64,000 bases of DNA from the NCBI RefSeq assembly GCF_025685425.1, contig NZ_JAGTAS010000058.1, positions 744,001 through 808,000 on the forward strand, in the 5' to 3' direction. The translations under genes and the position numbers were made by a program. This DNA comes from Terriglobus albidus (lineage in GTDB: Bacteria; Acidobacteriota; Terriglobia; Terriglobales; Acidobacteriaceae). This document shows positions 8,638 to 17,993 of the stretch, one piece after another. Under the pieces are notes generated by a model. The model saw only the letters and a list, made by a program, of their open reading frames with translations. It was not told the origin of the DNA and did no database searches. Every line of letters starts with the position of its first letter. The stretch's first letter is position 1.

Positions 8638-9256
8638 CAAACATCTCTCTCATACCGACGAGTTGCTGCGCCTGTTGCGAGAGGCCTCACCGCAAGAGCC
8701 CTCTCCATATATCCGGGAACAACTGGAGGCGATGGCATCCCTGCAATTCAGCACCACGCCGTTTCTTCGCTGGCGGCAAGCCCTCCAGCATCACTGGCTT
8801 TGGGCGCTTCCTGTTGCCTCGCTTGCGGTTGTGGTGGTCGTCGTCATGTTCTTACCGCTCCGTCCTCAAGTTGCAGCTTTGGATGTGCAGGTAACGCCGC
8901 CGGAAGCACCGCCGTCGCTCGGATCACCCCTGGATTCCTCCACACCTTTGGTCCCTGAAGTCCCTGCTCCGGTATCCGGCACAAGGAAGAGCACGCGGAC
9001 GCCAGGTGCGGTCCCCAAAACAAAGCAGGTGGACAGGCTTACTGTCCCTCTGCCTTACTCCAACCCGGATATCTCGACAGGCACCTCCACCGTCGTCCGC
9101 GTAGCCATGCCGCAAATGCAGTTGGCTGCCTTGGGCCTGCCCTTGCCCGCTGTAACCGCAGACTCCAGGATCATCGCTGATGTCACCCTCGGCGACGATG
9201 GACTGCCGAAATCAATCAGCTTGCCGCTCCCACTTCAGGTTGTAAAGGAGAACTGA
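8609..9256 (+). CDS. Probable sigma-factor-linked membrane protein (anti-sigma candidate)
   Basis: 215 residues from ATG 8609 with a GGGGGT ribosome-binding site, overlapping the sigma factor gene by 29 bases. A cytoplasmic N-terminus of about 60 residues (HTDELLRLLREASPQEPS) precedes one transmembrane helix at about 63-84 (WLWALPVASLAVVVVVVMF). A Pro/Thr-rich region and a small C-terminal domain (ADVTLGDDGLPKSI), reminiscent of TonB-C or energy-transducer ends, follow. No zinc-binding HxxxCxxC motif is seen. Gene order and topology point to an anti-sigma role; sequence alone does not prove it. Confidence 0.55.
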   Translation: MPKHPLQKADKHLSHTDELLRLLREASPQEPSPYIREQLEAMASLQFSTTPFLRWRQALQHHWLWALPVASLAVVVVVVMFLPLRPQVAALDVQVTPPEAPPSLGSPLDSSTPLVPEVPAPVSGTRKSTRTPGAVPKTKQVDRLTVPLPYSNPDISTGTSTVVRVAMPQMQLAALGLPLPAVTADSRIIADVTLGDDGLPKSISLPLPLQVVKEN

Positions 9257-9257
9257 C

Positions 9258-10202
9258 ATGAAACGCACCTCCATCCTCCGTTCTGCCATCGCACTCCCTT
9301 TCGCCCTGTCTGTCTGTGCGTTCGCACAGATGCAGGTCTCCCGCTCGGTCCATTGCACGGATGATTCCAGCGGACCATGCACGGTGACAACAACGGGCGT
9401 GCCCGCCGAGGTCGGCATCGTCTCTGTCGGTGGACCAATGAGCATACAGGGGCATGCTGAGGTAGTGACCGGCCGCCCCTATACGGCGCAGGCAGTCACC
9501 GAGCTCAAGCAGACCCTTAGCAATGGCGCTCACATCACGCAGAAGAGCGAGGCGTCCGTTGGCCGCGACAGCAAGGGGCGCACCTTCCGTGTCCAGACGA
9601 TGAATTCCATCGGCCCATGGACCTCCACCGGTGAGCCAACTTCAGGAGGAACACAGAATGAGACGGCGCCGACACTGACGACAATCTTTGATCCCGTAAG
9701 CAAAACTCATATCGACTACACCGACAATCCAAAGCGCGCTCACGTCATTCCTCTTGGAGACTTCGGCGGCCCGGTCCTTACAGCATCCGTCGCGGGAGGC
9801 TCCCCCAACGTCGCCTTCGTTGCCGGAGAACCGGCAGGCGGCGCCGTGGGCTTCGCAACGCAGACCCGGGTGCTTGCCGCGCCTGGAACTCCTGCAAAGG
9901 AACCTGAGGCAGAGCAACTTGGAGAGCGTCAGATCGAAGGCTTCAAAGCCGTCGGCAAAAGAACTCGCGTCGTCATCCCGGCCAACTCTATCGGCAACGA
10001 TTCCCCCATCGAGATTACACACGAGACCTGGTACTCACCGGAGCTCAAGCTGATTCTCGAAAGCACCCAGAACGATCCGCGGTTTGGCGAAACAAAATAT
10101 GCTCTGGTGAAGATCTCAGCCAAAGAACCCAGCGAAAAACTCTTTCAGGTTCCGGCTGGCTACACCGTCGAAGAGGTCCCTGAGCCGCCGCCGTTGCGAT
10201 AG
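9258..10202 (+). CDS. Secreted hypothetical protein
   Basis: 314 residues, starting one base after the previous stop with AAGGAG upstream, so it belongs to the same operon as the sigma factor. A clear signal peptide is present (MKRTSILRSAIALPFALSVCAFAQ). The mature protein is beta-rich with motifs such as LGERQIEGFKAVGKRTRVVIP and HETWYSPELKLILES, which I associate with a family of acidobacterial exported proteins without known function. It ends in a Pro-rich tail. Probably part of the envelope output of the sigma factor. Confidence 0.6.
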   Translation: MKRTSILRSAIALPFALSVCAFAQMQVSRSVHCTDDSSGPCTVTTTGVPAEVGIVSVGGPMSIQGHAEVVTGRPYTAQAVTELKQTLSNGAHITQKSEASVGRDSKGRTFRVQTMNSIGPWTSTGEPTSGGTQNETAPTLTTIFDPVSKTHIDYTDNPKRAHVIPLGDFGGPVLTASVAGGSPNVAFVAGEPAGGAVGFATQTRVLAAPGTPAKEPEAEQLGERQIEGFKAVGKRTRVVIPANSIGNDSPIEITHETWYSPELKLILESTQNDPRFGETKYALVKISAKEPSEKLFQVPAGYTVEEVPEPPPLR

Positions 10203-10260
10203 GAGTGTCATTTCACAATGTCAGGAGCGATTTGATAGGTTGTTGGCCGGAACCGCTCCT

Positions 10261-10785
10261 ATGACGACTCCACCACCGCAGCCAGCAGTGCAGGACACAG
10301 CCACACCGTGCACCTCTTCCGAACATGATTTCGACTTCCTGATCGGAAGCTGGAACGTGCAACACCGCAAGCTGGTACACCGGCTCGCCAAAGATGACAC
10401 CTGGCAGGTCTTCTCCGGAACCTGCGTGATGCAGCCTCTTCTCTCCGGGTACGCCAACGTCGATGAAAACGTGATGGGCGTGCCCGGAGATCCTTACAAG
10501 GCTGTAGCATTACGATCCTTCGATCCTAAACGGAAGACATGGAGCATATGGTGGCTAGACGGCCGTAATCCAGGACATCTGGATGTGCCCGTCGTTGGCA
10601 GCTTTCACAACGGTGTCGGAACATTTTTTGCGAACGACACCTTCGAGGGCCGGCCGATCATCATCCGCTTCCGCTGGTTTGATATCTCCGAGAACTCCGC
10701 AAAATGGCAACAGGCTTTCTCCGAGGATGGCGGCAAGACTTGGGAGACAAACTGGTTCATGGAGTTTCAGCGGGTTCAACAGTGA
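10261..10785 (+). CDS. DUF1579-like protein
   Basis: 174 residues from ATG 10261 (a TTG at 10240 would add seven residues). The motif HDFDFLIGSWNVQHRKL at the start, GTCVMQPLLSGYANVDENV, the Trp-rich KTWSIWWLDGR and the closing DGGKTWETNWFMEF fit a small calycin/lipocalin-like fold as in DUF1579-type proteins. There is no signal peptide. The function is unknown. It is 58 bases after the preceding secreted protein and may be co-transcribed. Confidence 0.6.
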   Translation: MTTPPPQPAVQDTATPCTSSEHDFDFLIGSWNVQHRKLVHRLAKDDTWQVFSGTCVMQPLLSGYANVDENVMGVPGDPYKAVALRSFDPKRKTWSIWWLDGRNPGHLDVPVVGSFHNGVGTFFANDTFEGRPIIIRFRWFDISENSAKWQQAFSEDGGKTWETNWFMEFQRVQQ

Positions 10786-10823
10786 CGGCGGGTTCAGCAG
10801 TGACCTTAAGGAGGCTATTTTTG

Positions 10824-10899
10824 TTTGTCATTTCAGAGCGTCCGGCGGGAAGATATCGGTAGAGAAGCAGATTTCTCCTCTACGCTCCGAAATGACAAA
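10824..10899. repeat. Intergenic inverted repeat element (TGTCATTTC family)
   Basis: Arms at 10824-10841 and 10882-10899 are complementary over 18 bases with one mismatch (TTTGTCATTTC-GAGCGT). The minus-strand reading of 10858-10899 resembles stretches at 48901-48936 and 62232-62270, so this is one copy of an interspersed element. It lies between the convergent DUF1579-like and dinB genes. Confidence 0.6.
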
Positions 10900-10942
10900 A
10901 AATCGCCAGAGCTCCATAAAGCAATCGTCTGAAAGAAGTTCG

Positions 10943-12079
10943 TTATTCCTCGATTCCGGAGAATAGAGGAGACTCTATCTCTTCCTGTTCGTCCTGGAAG
11001 TTGCTGAGGCCTACTCCAACCAGGCGATAGAGCTGTTGTGGAGGAAGCGCAACGCGCTCGCATAACCGCAGTGCGATGCTCGTCACCTCTTCGCACGACG
11101 CTGGAGGCATCTGTGACGTAAAGCTCCGGGTCAGCGTGTTGAACTCTTTGGTCTTCAACTTCAGCACAACGGTCTTTGCTCCTCGCACATTCTCCCGCGA
11201 TGCAATCCACACCTTCTCTGCCAGCCTACGGATGTGCGATTCGCACTCCGCCAGAGGAACGTCTTCCGGAAAGGTATCTTCGGCGGAGATCTGCTTGCGG
11301 ACCCGGTTTGGCGTGACCGGGTTGTGATCGATACCGCGAGCCAACTGATACAGGCGCGCGCCCCACCGGCCGAAGTACGCCTCCAGCGTTGCCATCTCCA
11401 TCGCATGAATATCGCCGACGGTCTTGACGCCAAGCTCCGTCATCCGCGCCTCTGTTACCTTGCCCACGCCGGGAATGCGCCCGATCGGCAGCGGCAACAG
11501 AAATGCCTGCACCTCATGCGGCTGAATCACGAAGAGTCCATCAGGCTTCTTCCAATCGGAGGCAATCTTCGCCAGGAATTTATTCGGAGCCACACCGGCA
11601 GAGGCCGTCAGGTTCAGTTCTTCGCGAATCTGCTGGCGGATGGTCTTCGCCACCAGCGTCGCTGTCGCCAACTGCGTCTTGTTCATCGTCACATCGAGAT
11701 AAGCCTCATCCAGCGACAACGGTTCAATCAGGTCGGTGTGACGCTGAAAGATCTCGCGCACCGCTGTCGAGACGGCCTTATAGCGCGGGAAGTCCGGCGG
11801 AATGAAGACCGCCTCCGGGCACAGGCGCTCCGCGTGGACAGCAGCCATCGCCGACCGCACACCGAATCGTCGAGCTTCATATGAAGCCGCACAAACCACG
11901 GACCGCTTGCCCTTCCATGCCACGACCACCGGCCGTCCACGTAATGAAGGATCGTCCCTCTGCTCCACCGAGGCATAAAAGGCATCCATATCGACGTGCA
12001 CGATCTTGCGCGTGCCCAAGGCCTCGATCGCGGATGAGTTCTCCGGCATCACCGCTATTGTGACATCTTCGCCTTCCAT
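10943..12079 (-). CDS. dinB: DNA polymerase IV
   Basis: 378 residues, the usual length for this Y-family translesion polymerase. The catalytic carboxylates are present (HVDMDAFYASVEQ near the start and LSLDEAYLDV at about 120), as are the YEARRFGVRSAM fingers/palm block, helix-hairpin-helix region (IPGVGKVTEARMTELGV) and a little-finger domain. It copies past damaged bases at the replication fork. The start at 12079 is the longest reasonable one; the Met at codon 11 is an alternative because neither has a strong ribosome-binding site. It stands alone, with no obvious LexA box noted. Confidence 0.92.
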   Translation of the reverse strand: MEGEDVTIAVMPENSSAIEALGTRKIVHVDMDAFYASVEQRDDPSLRGRPVVVAWKGKRSVVCAASYEARRFGVRSAMAAVHAERLCPEAVFIPPDFPRYKAVSTAVREIFQRHTDLIEPLSLDEAYLDVTMNKTQLATATLVAKTIRQQIREELNLTASAGVAPNKFLAKIASDWKKPDGLFVIQPHEVQAFLLPLPIGRIPGVGKVTEARMTELGVKTVGDIHAMEMATLEAYFGRWGARLYQLARGIDHNPVTPNRVRKQISAEDTFPEDVPLAECESHIRRLAEKVWIASRENVRGAKTVVLKLKTKEFNTLTRSFTSQMPPASCEEVTSIALRLCERVALPPQQLYRLVGVGLSNFQDEQEEIESPLFSGIEE

Positions 12080-12254
12080 TCGCTACTGACATTCCGCCCG
12101 GAAGATATCGATCGAAAGCTCGACAGATTCCAAGCCAGCCTGAAATCTTGCCAGGATCATTCTCTGTACGTGTCAGCACATCGCCAACCCATCCCGGCCA
12201 ACCCGCATATGCGTCACACACGTCTTTGCTTAGTAGCTTTGGGTGGGGCAGTGC

Positions 12255-12710
12255 ATGTCCGCAGATCAGACAGTTCAAAAGGCAAACGCTGCCGTTCGTG
12301 TATCGACAAATGTTAAACCTCAGGCGACCGCCGATACCTTCGGGCACTTTTCGGCGCAGGCATCTGCATGGGTCGGATCGAAGTGGGCGTTCCTGGCAGC
12401 GGTACTGGTGATTGGCGGGTGGGCGGCTACCGGTCCACTGTTCCATTACTCCGACACCTGGCAGCTGGTCATCAATACCGGTACAACCATCGTCACCTTC
12501 ATCATGGTCTTCCTGATTCAGAACACACAGAATCGTGACGCCAGAGCCATCAACCTCAAGCTCGATGAGCTGATCCACTCCATCGACAAAGCGGAAAACG
12601 AGATGATGGATATCGAATCGCTCAGCGATCAGGAACTGGCCGACCTGCATAAGCGCTACGAGACCATTCGCGCGGAATGCATGGCCCGCGCTCAACGGAC
12701 AAAGTCCTGA
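12255..12710 (+). CDS. Low-affinity iron permease family protein
   Basis: 151 residues from ATG 12255, chosen because GGGTGGGG precedes it by about 6 bases. The conserved blocks of the family (COG5478) are clear: FGHFSAQASAWVGSKWAF, FHYSDTWQLVINTGTTIVTF and MVFLIQNTQNRD, with two transmembrane helices at about 40-60 and 72-92 and a charged C-terminal helical region with LKLDELIHSID. The name comes from distant similarity to fungal Fet4; direct iron transport by these short bacterial proteins is not established. Confidence 0.8.
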   Translation: MSADQTVQKANAAVRVSTNVKPQATADTFGHFSAQASAWVGSKWAFLAAVLVIGGWAATGPLFHYSDTWQLVINTGTTIVTFIMVFLIQNTQNRDARAINLKLDELIHSIDKAENEMMDIESLSDQELADLHKRYETIRAECMARAQRTKS

Positions 12711-12721
12711 AATACGTGCAA

Positions 12722-12746
12722 CGGGCCGCCCATGGAAGGCGGCCCG
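12722..12746. terminator. Hairpin between convergent genes
   Basis: CGGGCCGCC / GGCGGCCCG arms (9 perfect pairs, 7-base loop) sit between the iron-permease-like gene and the TonB receptor gene that converge here. No T tract follows on either strand, so termination is likely but not by the classical intrinsic pattern. Confidence 0.55.
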
Positions 12747-12767
12747 CTGTATTGAGGTATGGAGAAT

Positions 12768-15700
12768 CTAGAAGGTTAACCGGCCGGAGAACTGGAAGGC
12801 GCGGGAGTCCGCGCTGGCAAAGTTCAACGTACCGAAGGTCGAGCTGTTGACGTTGACGCCAATCTGGCTATTCGCAGCATTATTGCCGAAGGTCGTGTGA
12901 TTGGTGACATTCTGGCAATCGACACCAAAGATAAATTTCACTCGATCGTTGAAGTCAAACGAACGACGAACATTTGAAGTGAGACGGTAGATACTGGGGC
13001 CGCGGAGTCCATAAGCGCCAACACGGGTCAGGTTTCCGATCTTCGCGTTTCCAGCATTGCAGAACGGCCCGGTCGACGAGGCGCATGCGACGCTACCGGC
13101 GCCCACGCCTGAGTTCGTTGTAGAAATATAGCCGTTCAGGTAGGACTTGGTTCCCAGTGTCGCCGCCGTCACGCCCTTCCCCCAACCGTCACTGGTACGC
13201 ACGGATCCGGTAAACGCCGGGTTGTAGTCGGGCATACAGGTGCCCTGGCCAATATTCTGTTGCGTATTGCAGGAACCAACGATCGGCAGTGCGATACCAG
13301 ACGAGTACTGGAAGATATCTCCCGTCTGCCATCCACCAAGGAGTGCCCGAACCAAGAAGTTATTCCCTCCTATCTTGCCTCTACCGAATGGCAATTCATA
13401 AACGCCGAAGACACTCAGATTCTGCGGCTGTGAATTGATCGAAAGCGAGCGATCGATCGCGTTCTGTTTCCATGCTTTGCCCGTCGATGTTACTGCCGCG
13501 GGAAGATCCCAGCCCGAACGGGCGGTGCCGGCGTCGTCGATATTCTTCGAGTAGGTGTAGTTCACGTTCAACGTCAGACCATGTGCCGCACGGTGGCTTA
13601 CGCTGAGCTGGAAAGCGTGGTAGTTGGCGTTCGCCACGTTACCCCAGGGATCCGAAGTACCGGAATACTGCGGCATCCAAGTGAGCATGTGGGCAATGGT
13701 TGCGTTGGAGTTGACGGCGGCTGCGGCGGTATATCCGGAGTACGGCGCTGCCAGGGCTACACCGCTGCGGGCCTGTGCCAATGCAAGATTCGCTGTCGTG
13801 GCAGGCAGATTGAGGCAGGAATTGAAAGCGGTTGTACCAGGCGTTTGGCTGCAATCTGCTGCGCCGACCGAGGCGAGATACGATGCCGGCACCTGGCCCG
13901 ACTGCAGACCGCGAATATTGCCGGCGCCCGCAAGGAAGTGGCTCTGGCTGCCGACATAGTTCGCAGTAACGGTGATGCTCGAGGTGATCTCCCGCTGCAG
14001 GCCAAAGTTCCAGAAGTTGAAGACAGGTGCGCGCCCTCCCAGGTACTTGTCCGGGTAGGAAAGGCCGCTGCCATTACCCGCGGAAGTCCCCGAAGCCCCA
14101 TTGCAAGGCGTGAAGTTCTGACCCGAGCAAACATAGTAGCCCGTGCCCAGGGTCTGGCTCGTTGCCGTAATGGTTGCGGGTGCGGGAAGGACATATCCTG
14201 GTCCGCCCCAGTTTGAGTTAGCGCGGTTGAGATAGAAGGCCGGCCCGGCAGTGCTATCCGCGAGCGAAACCGCTGAGGTGAAACCGAACTGCCCGGTCCC
14301 GGTGCCCGCGCCTCCCGCGCCGCCGGTACCGCCTGCGTGGGAGTACAGCAAACCGAAGCCTCCACGCACGACGGTCTTGTCGTTGATCGTCCATGCCAGA
14401 CCGAAGCGTGGTCCGAAGTTGGTTTTATGTGTATCTACTGGAGTGCTGCAGTTGCAGCTCACGGGCAATCCACCTGCGCGGTTTCCCGCAAACTGTAGCG
14501 CTCCCATGTTGCCTGTAACGGGGTTCTGAATATTCGGATTCAGAAACGACCAACGATCCTGCACCTCGCGGTAGGTGGGGAGGTAGTCATACCGCAGACC
14601 GATATTGAGTGTAAGATCCTTGCGAATTTTCCAGTCATCCTGTCCATATACCGCCCAGGGATGGAAGCGACCGCCCAGAACGCTGAAGGCCTGCTGCGTG
14701 ATTGAGGAGCTTCCCACCGCACCGATCATGAAGCTGGAGTAGGAGTATCCCGTGTTCGTTGCATAGCTGGTGCCGGACAGGTTCGCTGTCTCATTCGTGC
14801 TCCAGGTCAATGTCATCGGTTGAGAAGCTCCATCCGCGACACTGGAGTTGTTCTCGAGCCACTGATACTGGAAACCGAAGTTGAAGGAGTGTGCGCTGTG
14901 CAACCAGGACAGGTTGTCCTTGAGCGTGTAGGTCTCAGAGACATTCGTCGTGGTCGGTGTATTGCCTACCCATGCCGCCGGCGCATTGCTTCCGGAGAAG
15001 CTCGTGTTCGGGAAGTTTTCTGAGGCCTGGCCCGCAGGCAGACCGGTTATGCCTGCCGCAGTCGCAGAATAGAGCGGGTTCCCCTGCGTGATATTGCGTA
15101 CCGGCGGGCCACCGAAGTTCATGAAGCCGTACTTGAACTGATTCACCAGGTTGCCGCTGATCACATAGTTGTCCTCGAGCGAGGCCCAGTGACCCGCCAC
15201 AGTGGACATCGTGGTAGCCAAATAAGGAACTGGAAGATTCGTTGTGGTTGAGGTGTATGGAACCGCGTGCCGGTTACCGCCCGTAACCACCATGATCAGC
15301 GTCTGTTTCGGAGAAACAATGTAATCAATTCTCCCTGAGTACATCCAGTTGTCATATCCCTGAGGGACACCGCCGAGATAGTTGTTGGTAATAGTACCCG
15401 TCGAGTCAATCGTGGGAGCCGGTAGATACTTCTGCATGAACTGCGTGATCGGCGAAAGCTGACTCGCCGGAATAATATTCGCCCCACCGGGCGTAACAAG
15501 CACCGGATTTCCCGCAGCTCCATTCCCGGTTCCTGGGCCATAACCATACTGATACCGGCAAGGGCCAGTGGTGCTATGCGCGGTGCAGCTCGCCTGGGTC
15601 GACGGATCGTAAACGGGATAATTGACTCCGGCGGTATTCCCCTTGCCACCGGTGGTTGCGTTGGCCGTTAGCAGCTCCTGAAAGTTGCCCTGACGCATCA

Positions 15701-16739
15701 GCATGGTTGGAATGGTGCTCGCGCTGGGATTCACTCCCTGGCTGGAATGAAACTTATCGTAGGTGGCAAAGAAGAACAGCTTGTCATGGCCGTCGATCAA
15801 ATGCGGAATCTTGATTGGGCCACCTACTGCAAAGCCGGTCTCGACCTGATGCTCCGGCGTCTTCGGTCCGTCCACCTTCGTGGCCACTCCATTGACGACA
15901 ACCGTCTTCTGATTACCGGGTGCTCCTGGTTTGGTGCTGAAGGTCCAGGCATCGAAGATGGTGTTGCGGAAGTAGCCGAAGATCGATCCGTGATACTTGT
16001 TGCCGCCACTCTTGGTGTTGTAGTTCTCAAGACCGGCGCCCTGGTACTCCGCGGAGAATCCGGAGGTCACAACTTTCACCTGGTCGATCGCTTCCAACGG
16101 CACGATATTGAAGACCGGCCGGTTGTCGCCCTGCTGCGACAACGTCGTAATCGGCAGACCATCGACATACAGTTCGCCAAGCCGCTGGCCAGTGCCTCCA
16201 ATAATCGAGGAGCGGCCTCCCGGAGGAACCTGTGCCCCCGGCAGCAGATTTGAGAATTGGGTAATGTCACGCTGCTGCAAACCTGTAATCATGATCGGCA
16301 ACGCGGTGTAGAGCTTATTGTCGATCGTTCCGCCGAGCGTAGCATTCGTAGTCTCAATCACCGGCGGTGCATCGGTGATCGTCACCGTCTCACTCTGGTT
16401 GCCAACCTTGAGCGCAACGTTCAGGCCGACATTGGCCAGCGCATTGACCTGGATATTCTCCTGGCGAAAGCCGCTGAAACCGGTTGCGGTAACCGTCAGC
16501 GTGTAGGTGCCCGGCACAAGCGGAGCAACGTTATAGACACCGTCGCCGGTAGTGGTTCGCGTTGAGTCCACACCGGTAGCGATGTTATGGGCCACAACCT
16601 TCGCGCCCGGAACGATGGCTCCGGTCGGATCCGTCACCGTTCCGGAGATGGCACCCTCACCACCTTGGGCAAAGGCGGCGCCCAGGGAACCACTGAACAG
16701 CACAAACAACGCCAGAAAACGCACAAAAATACGAAGCAT
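12768..16739 (-). CDS. TonB-dependent receptor, Oar-like, with carboxypeptidase-regulatory domain
   Basis: 1323 residues. Signal peptide (ends AAFAQ), then an Ig-like CarboxypepD_reg domain (about 28-110; GAISGTVTDPTGAIVPGAKV), a plug domain (about 125-240; ELYVDGLPI, VKVVTSGFSAEYQGAG) and a large outer-membrane barrel with many aromatic-alternating strands ending in RLTF, the expected C-terminal Phe. Such receptors take up bulky substrates, often oligosaccharides, across the outer membrane using TonB energy. The substrate cannot be told from sequence. The gene is monocistronic, followed by the 12722 hairpin. Confidence 0.9.
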   Translation of the reverse strand: MLRIFVRFLALFVLFSGSLGAAFAQGGEGAISGTVTDPTGAIVPGAKVVAHNIATGVDSTRTTTGDGVYNVAPLVPGTYTLTVTATGFSGFRQENIQVNALANVGLNVALKVGNQSETVTITDAPPVIETTNATLGGTIDNKLYTALPIMITGLQQRDITQFSNLLPGAQVPPGGRSSIIGGTGQRLGELYVDGLPITTLSQQGDNRPVFNIVPLEAIDQVKVVTSGFSAEYQGAGLENYNTKSGGNKYHGSIFGYFRNTIFDAWTFSTKPGAPGNQKTVVVNGVATKVDGPKTPEHQVETGFAVGGPIKIPHLIDGHDKLFFFATYDKFHSSQGVNPSASTIPTMLMRQGNFQELLTANATTGGKGNTAGVNYPVYDPSTQASCTAHSTTGPCRYQYGYGPGTGNGAAGNPVLVTPGGANIIPASQLSPITQFMQKYLPAPTIDSTGTITNNYLGGVPQGYDNWMYSGRIDYIVSPKQTLIMVVTGGNRHAVPYTSTTTNLPVPYLATTMSTVAGHWASLEDNYVISGNLVNQFKYGFMNFGGPPVRNITQGNPLYSATAAGITGLPAGQASENFPNTSFSGSNAPAAWVGNTPTTTNVSETYTLKDNLSWLHSAHSFNFGFQYQWLENNSSVADGASQPMTLTWSTNETANLSGTSYATNTGYSYSSFMIGAVGSSSITQQAFSVLGGRFHPWAVYGQDDWKIRKDLTLNIGLRYDYLPTYREVQDRWSFLNPNIQNPVTGNMGALQFAGNRAGGLPVSCNCSTPVDTHKTNFGPRFGLAWTINDKTVVRGGFGLLYSHAGGTGGAGGAGTGTGQFGFTSAVSLADSTAGPAFYLNRANSNWGGPGYVLPAPATITATSQTLGTGYYVCSGQNFTPCNGASGTSAGNGSGLSYPDKYLGGRAPVFNFWNFGLQREITSSITVTANYVGSQSHFLAGAGNIRGLQSGQVPASYLASVGAADCSQTPGTTAFNSCLNLPATTANLALAQARSGVALAAPYSGYTAAAAVNSNATIAHMLTWMPQYSGTSDPWGNVANANYHAFQLSVSHRAAHGLTLNVNYTYSKNIDDAGTARSGWDLPAAVTSTGKAWKQNAIDRSLSINSQPQNLSVFGVYELPFGRGKIGGNNFLVRALLGGWQTGDIFQYSSGIALPIVGSCNTQQNIGQGTCMPDYNPAFTGSVRTSDGWGKGVTAATLGTKSYLNGYISTTNSGVGAGSVACASSTGPFCNAGNAKIGNLTRVGAYGLRGPSIYRLTSNVRRSFDFNDRVKFIFGVDCQNVTNHTTFGNNAANSQIGVNVNSSTFGTLNFASADSRAFQFSGRLTF

Positions 16740-16851
16740 CGGACTGAAACCCTCTCTGGGGAGATTGAAAAGACCAGCAGGCCCGTTTCGATAGAAAAAT
16801 AGTTTCGAGATGAACGAGACGGTATTTGAACCGAATGCCGACCGTCAAGAA

Positions 16852-16866
16852 AAATCGTTTCGATTT
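16852..16866. promoter_or_regulatory. Palindromes in the upstream region of TonB receptor 1
   Basis: AAATCG-TTT-CGATTT is a perfect inverted repeat at 16852-16866, and GAGACGTCTC at 16894-16903 is a perfect 10-base palindrome; a half site AAATCG recurs at 16876-16881, and TTTCGA occurs again at 16785 and 16803. They lie 110-165 bases before the receptor start, where an operator might act. The remainder of the 16740-17057 gap has no gene that I can support. Confidence 0.4.
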
Positions 16867-17057
16867 ATGCGCGTTAAATCGCCTGAATAAATTGAGACGT
16901 CTCGTATTTACAGGGGATTCTGGCAGAGCGATCTCATCGAAGCGCTATGACGGAAGGGCGTGCTCGATCTTCTCCATGCGGCAGGCCACGATCGCGATAT
17001 GGGAGCTCTGACTGAAAAAGTTGGCAGAATCCGACCCTTTGGACTGGCTAACGCCCG

Positions 17058-17972
17058 CTATCTTCGCAGAGCTTTCGTCGACGTCTCCGCAATCTCTTTC
17101 ATCAGAAACACCGTCGCCTGTGGGTTGTCGTTGTAACGTTCACAGGCCACAAAGCCTCTTCGCTGATAGAGACCGATGGCAACGCGCAGATCATCTTTGC
17201 TGTCGAGATAGATCCGCTTAAATCCCCGGCTCCTCGCAAAGGCCTCCTGCGCATCGAGAAGAGCATGCGCCACACCTTTGCCGCGAGCGCTCGGTTTGAC
17301 GTAGAGCCGCTTACACTCCGTGGCGCCCGGCATGGATGGCAGGCTATGAAGATAGGCGCATCCCACAATCTTTCCGTTCAGCGTGGCGATCCACACGCCG
17401 GCATCAGGATCGTTCACGATCTCGCCCACGGACTCAGGCGTGTCCCGCACCATCACACCCACTGCCTCGTAGTACTCCTGCAACAGATCAAGCACTTCTT
17501 CGGTGACCTCGCTCAGGCGCTCGACCTGCACCTCGGAGCTCTTCTGCGCGGTCAGCAGAGAACGCACGACGCCGAGTGAGGTGACCAGCCTCTCCCGCTC
17601 CTCTCGGCTCAGGCCCTGCAGCATCTCCTCGATCTGCTTCTCCGATTGCCGGTTAAGCGCGGCCATCTTCTTCTCTCCGGCTGGGGTCAGCGAGAGCAGA
17701 CGCTCCCTGCTGTCGGCCTTCGACACCGCCTGCCGCACAAGCTTCCGCTTCGTCAACGAAGCCAGCAACCGGCTGATATAGCCCCTATCCAGACCCAGAA
17801 TTCCCCGAAGATTCGATGCCGTCAGCCGCGGATTCGCCCAGATCTCGTACAGCATGCGCGCTTCCGTGAGCGAAAACTCGCCATCCAGATGCCGCTGCCG
17901 CAACAGACCCAGCCGGGCTGTATAGAAACGATTGAAATCGCGGATGGCAAAGATCTGGGTTGCATCGCTCAT
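17058..17972 (-). CDS. MarR-family regulator fused to GNAT acetyltransferase
   Basis: 304 residues from ATG 17972 (MSDATQ). Residues about 10-145 form a MarR winged helix (LTEARMLYEIWANPRLTASNLRGILGLDRGYISRLLASLTKRKLV, SLTPAGEKK). Residues about 155-300 form a GNAT domain (IVGCAYLHSLPS, KRLYVKPSARGKGVAHALLDAQ with the acetyl-CoA R-x-x-G-x-G/A loop, GLYQRRGFVACERY). The fusion is a known architecture; the acetyl acceptor is unknown. It is divergent from the iorAB-like genes, with a perfect palindrome 22 bases before its start, so it probably controls itself and perhaps them. Confidence 0.85.
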   Translation of the reverse strand: MSDATQIFAIRDFNRFYTARLGLLRQRHLDGEFSLTEARMLYEIWANPRLTASNLRGILGLDRGYISRLLASLTKRKLVRQAVSKADSRERLLSLTPAGEKKMAALNRQSEKQIEEMLQGLSREERERLVTSLGVVRSLLTAQKSSEVQVERLSEVTEEVLDLLQEYYEAVGVMVRDTPESVGEIVNDPDAGVWIATLNGKIVGCAYLHSLPSMPGATECKRLYVKPSARGKGVAHALLDAQEAFARSRGFKRIYLDSKDDLRVAIGLYQRRGFVACERYNDNPQATVFLMKEIAETSTKALRR

Positions 17973-17993
17973 GCATCTGACCCTAAACGAAAA

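Noticed and set aside
16930-17060. Short protein-like stretch (LTEKVGRIRPFGLANAR) that might be a gene remnant
   Set aside because: No start, no recognised family, and it continues as antisense of the GNAT domain.
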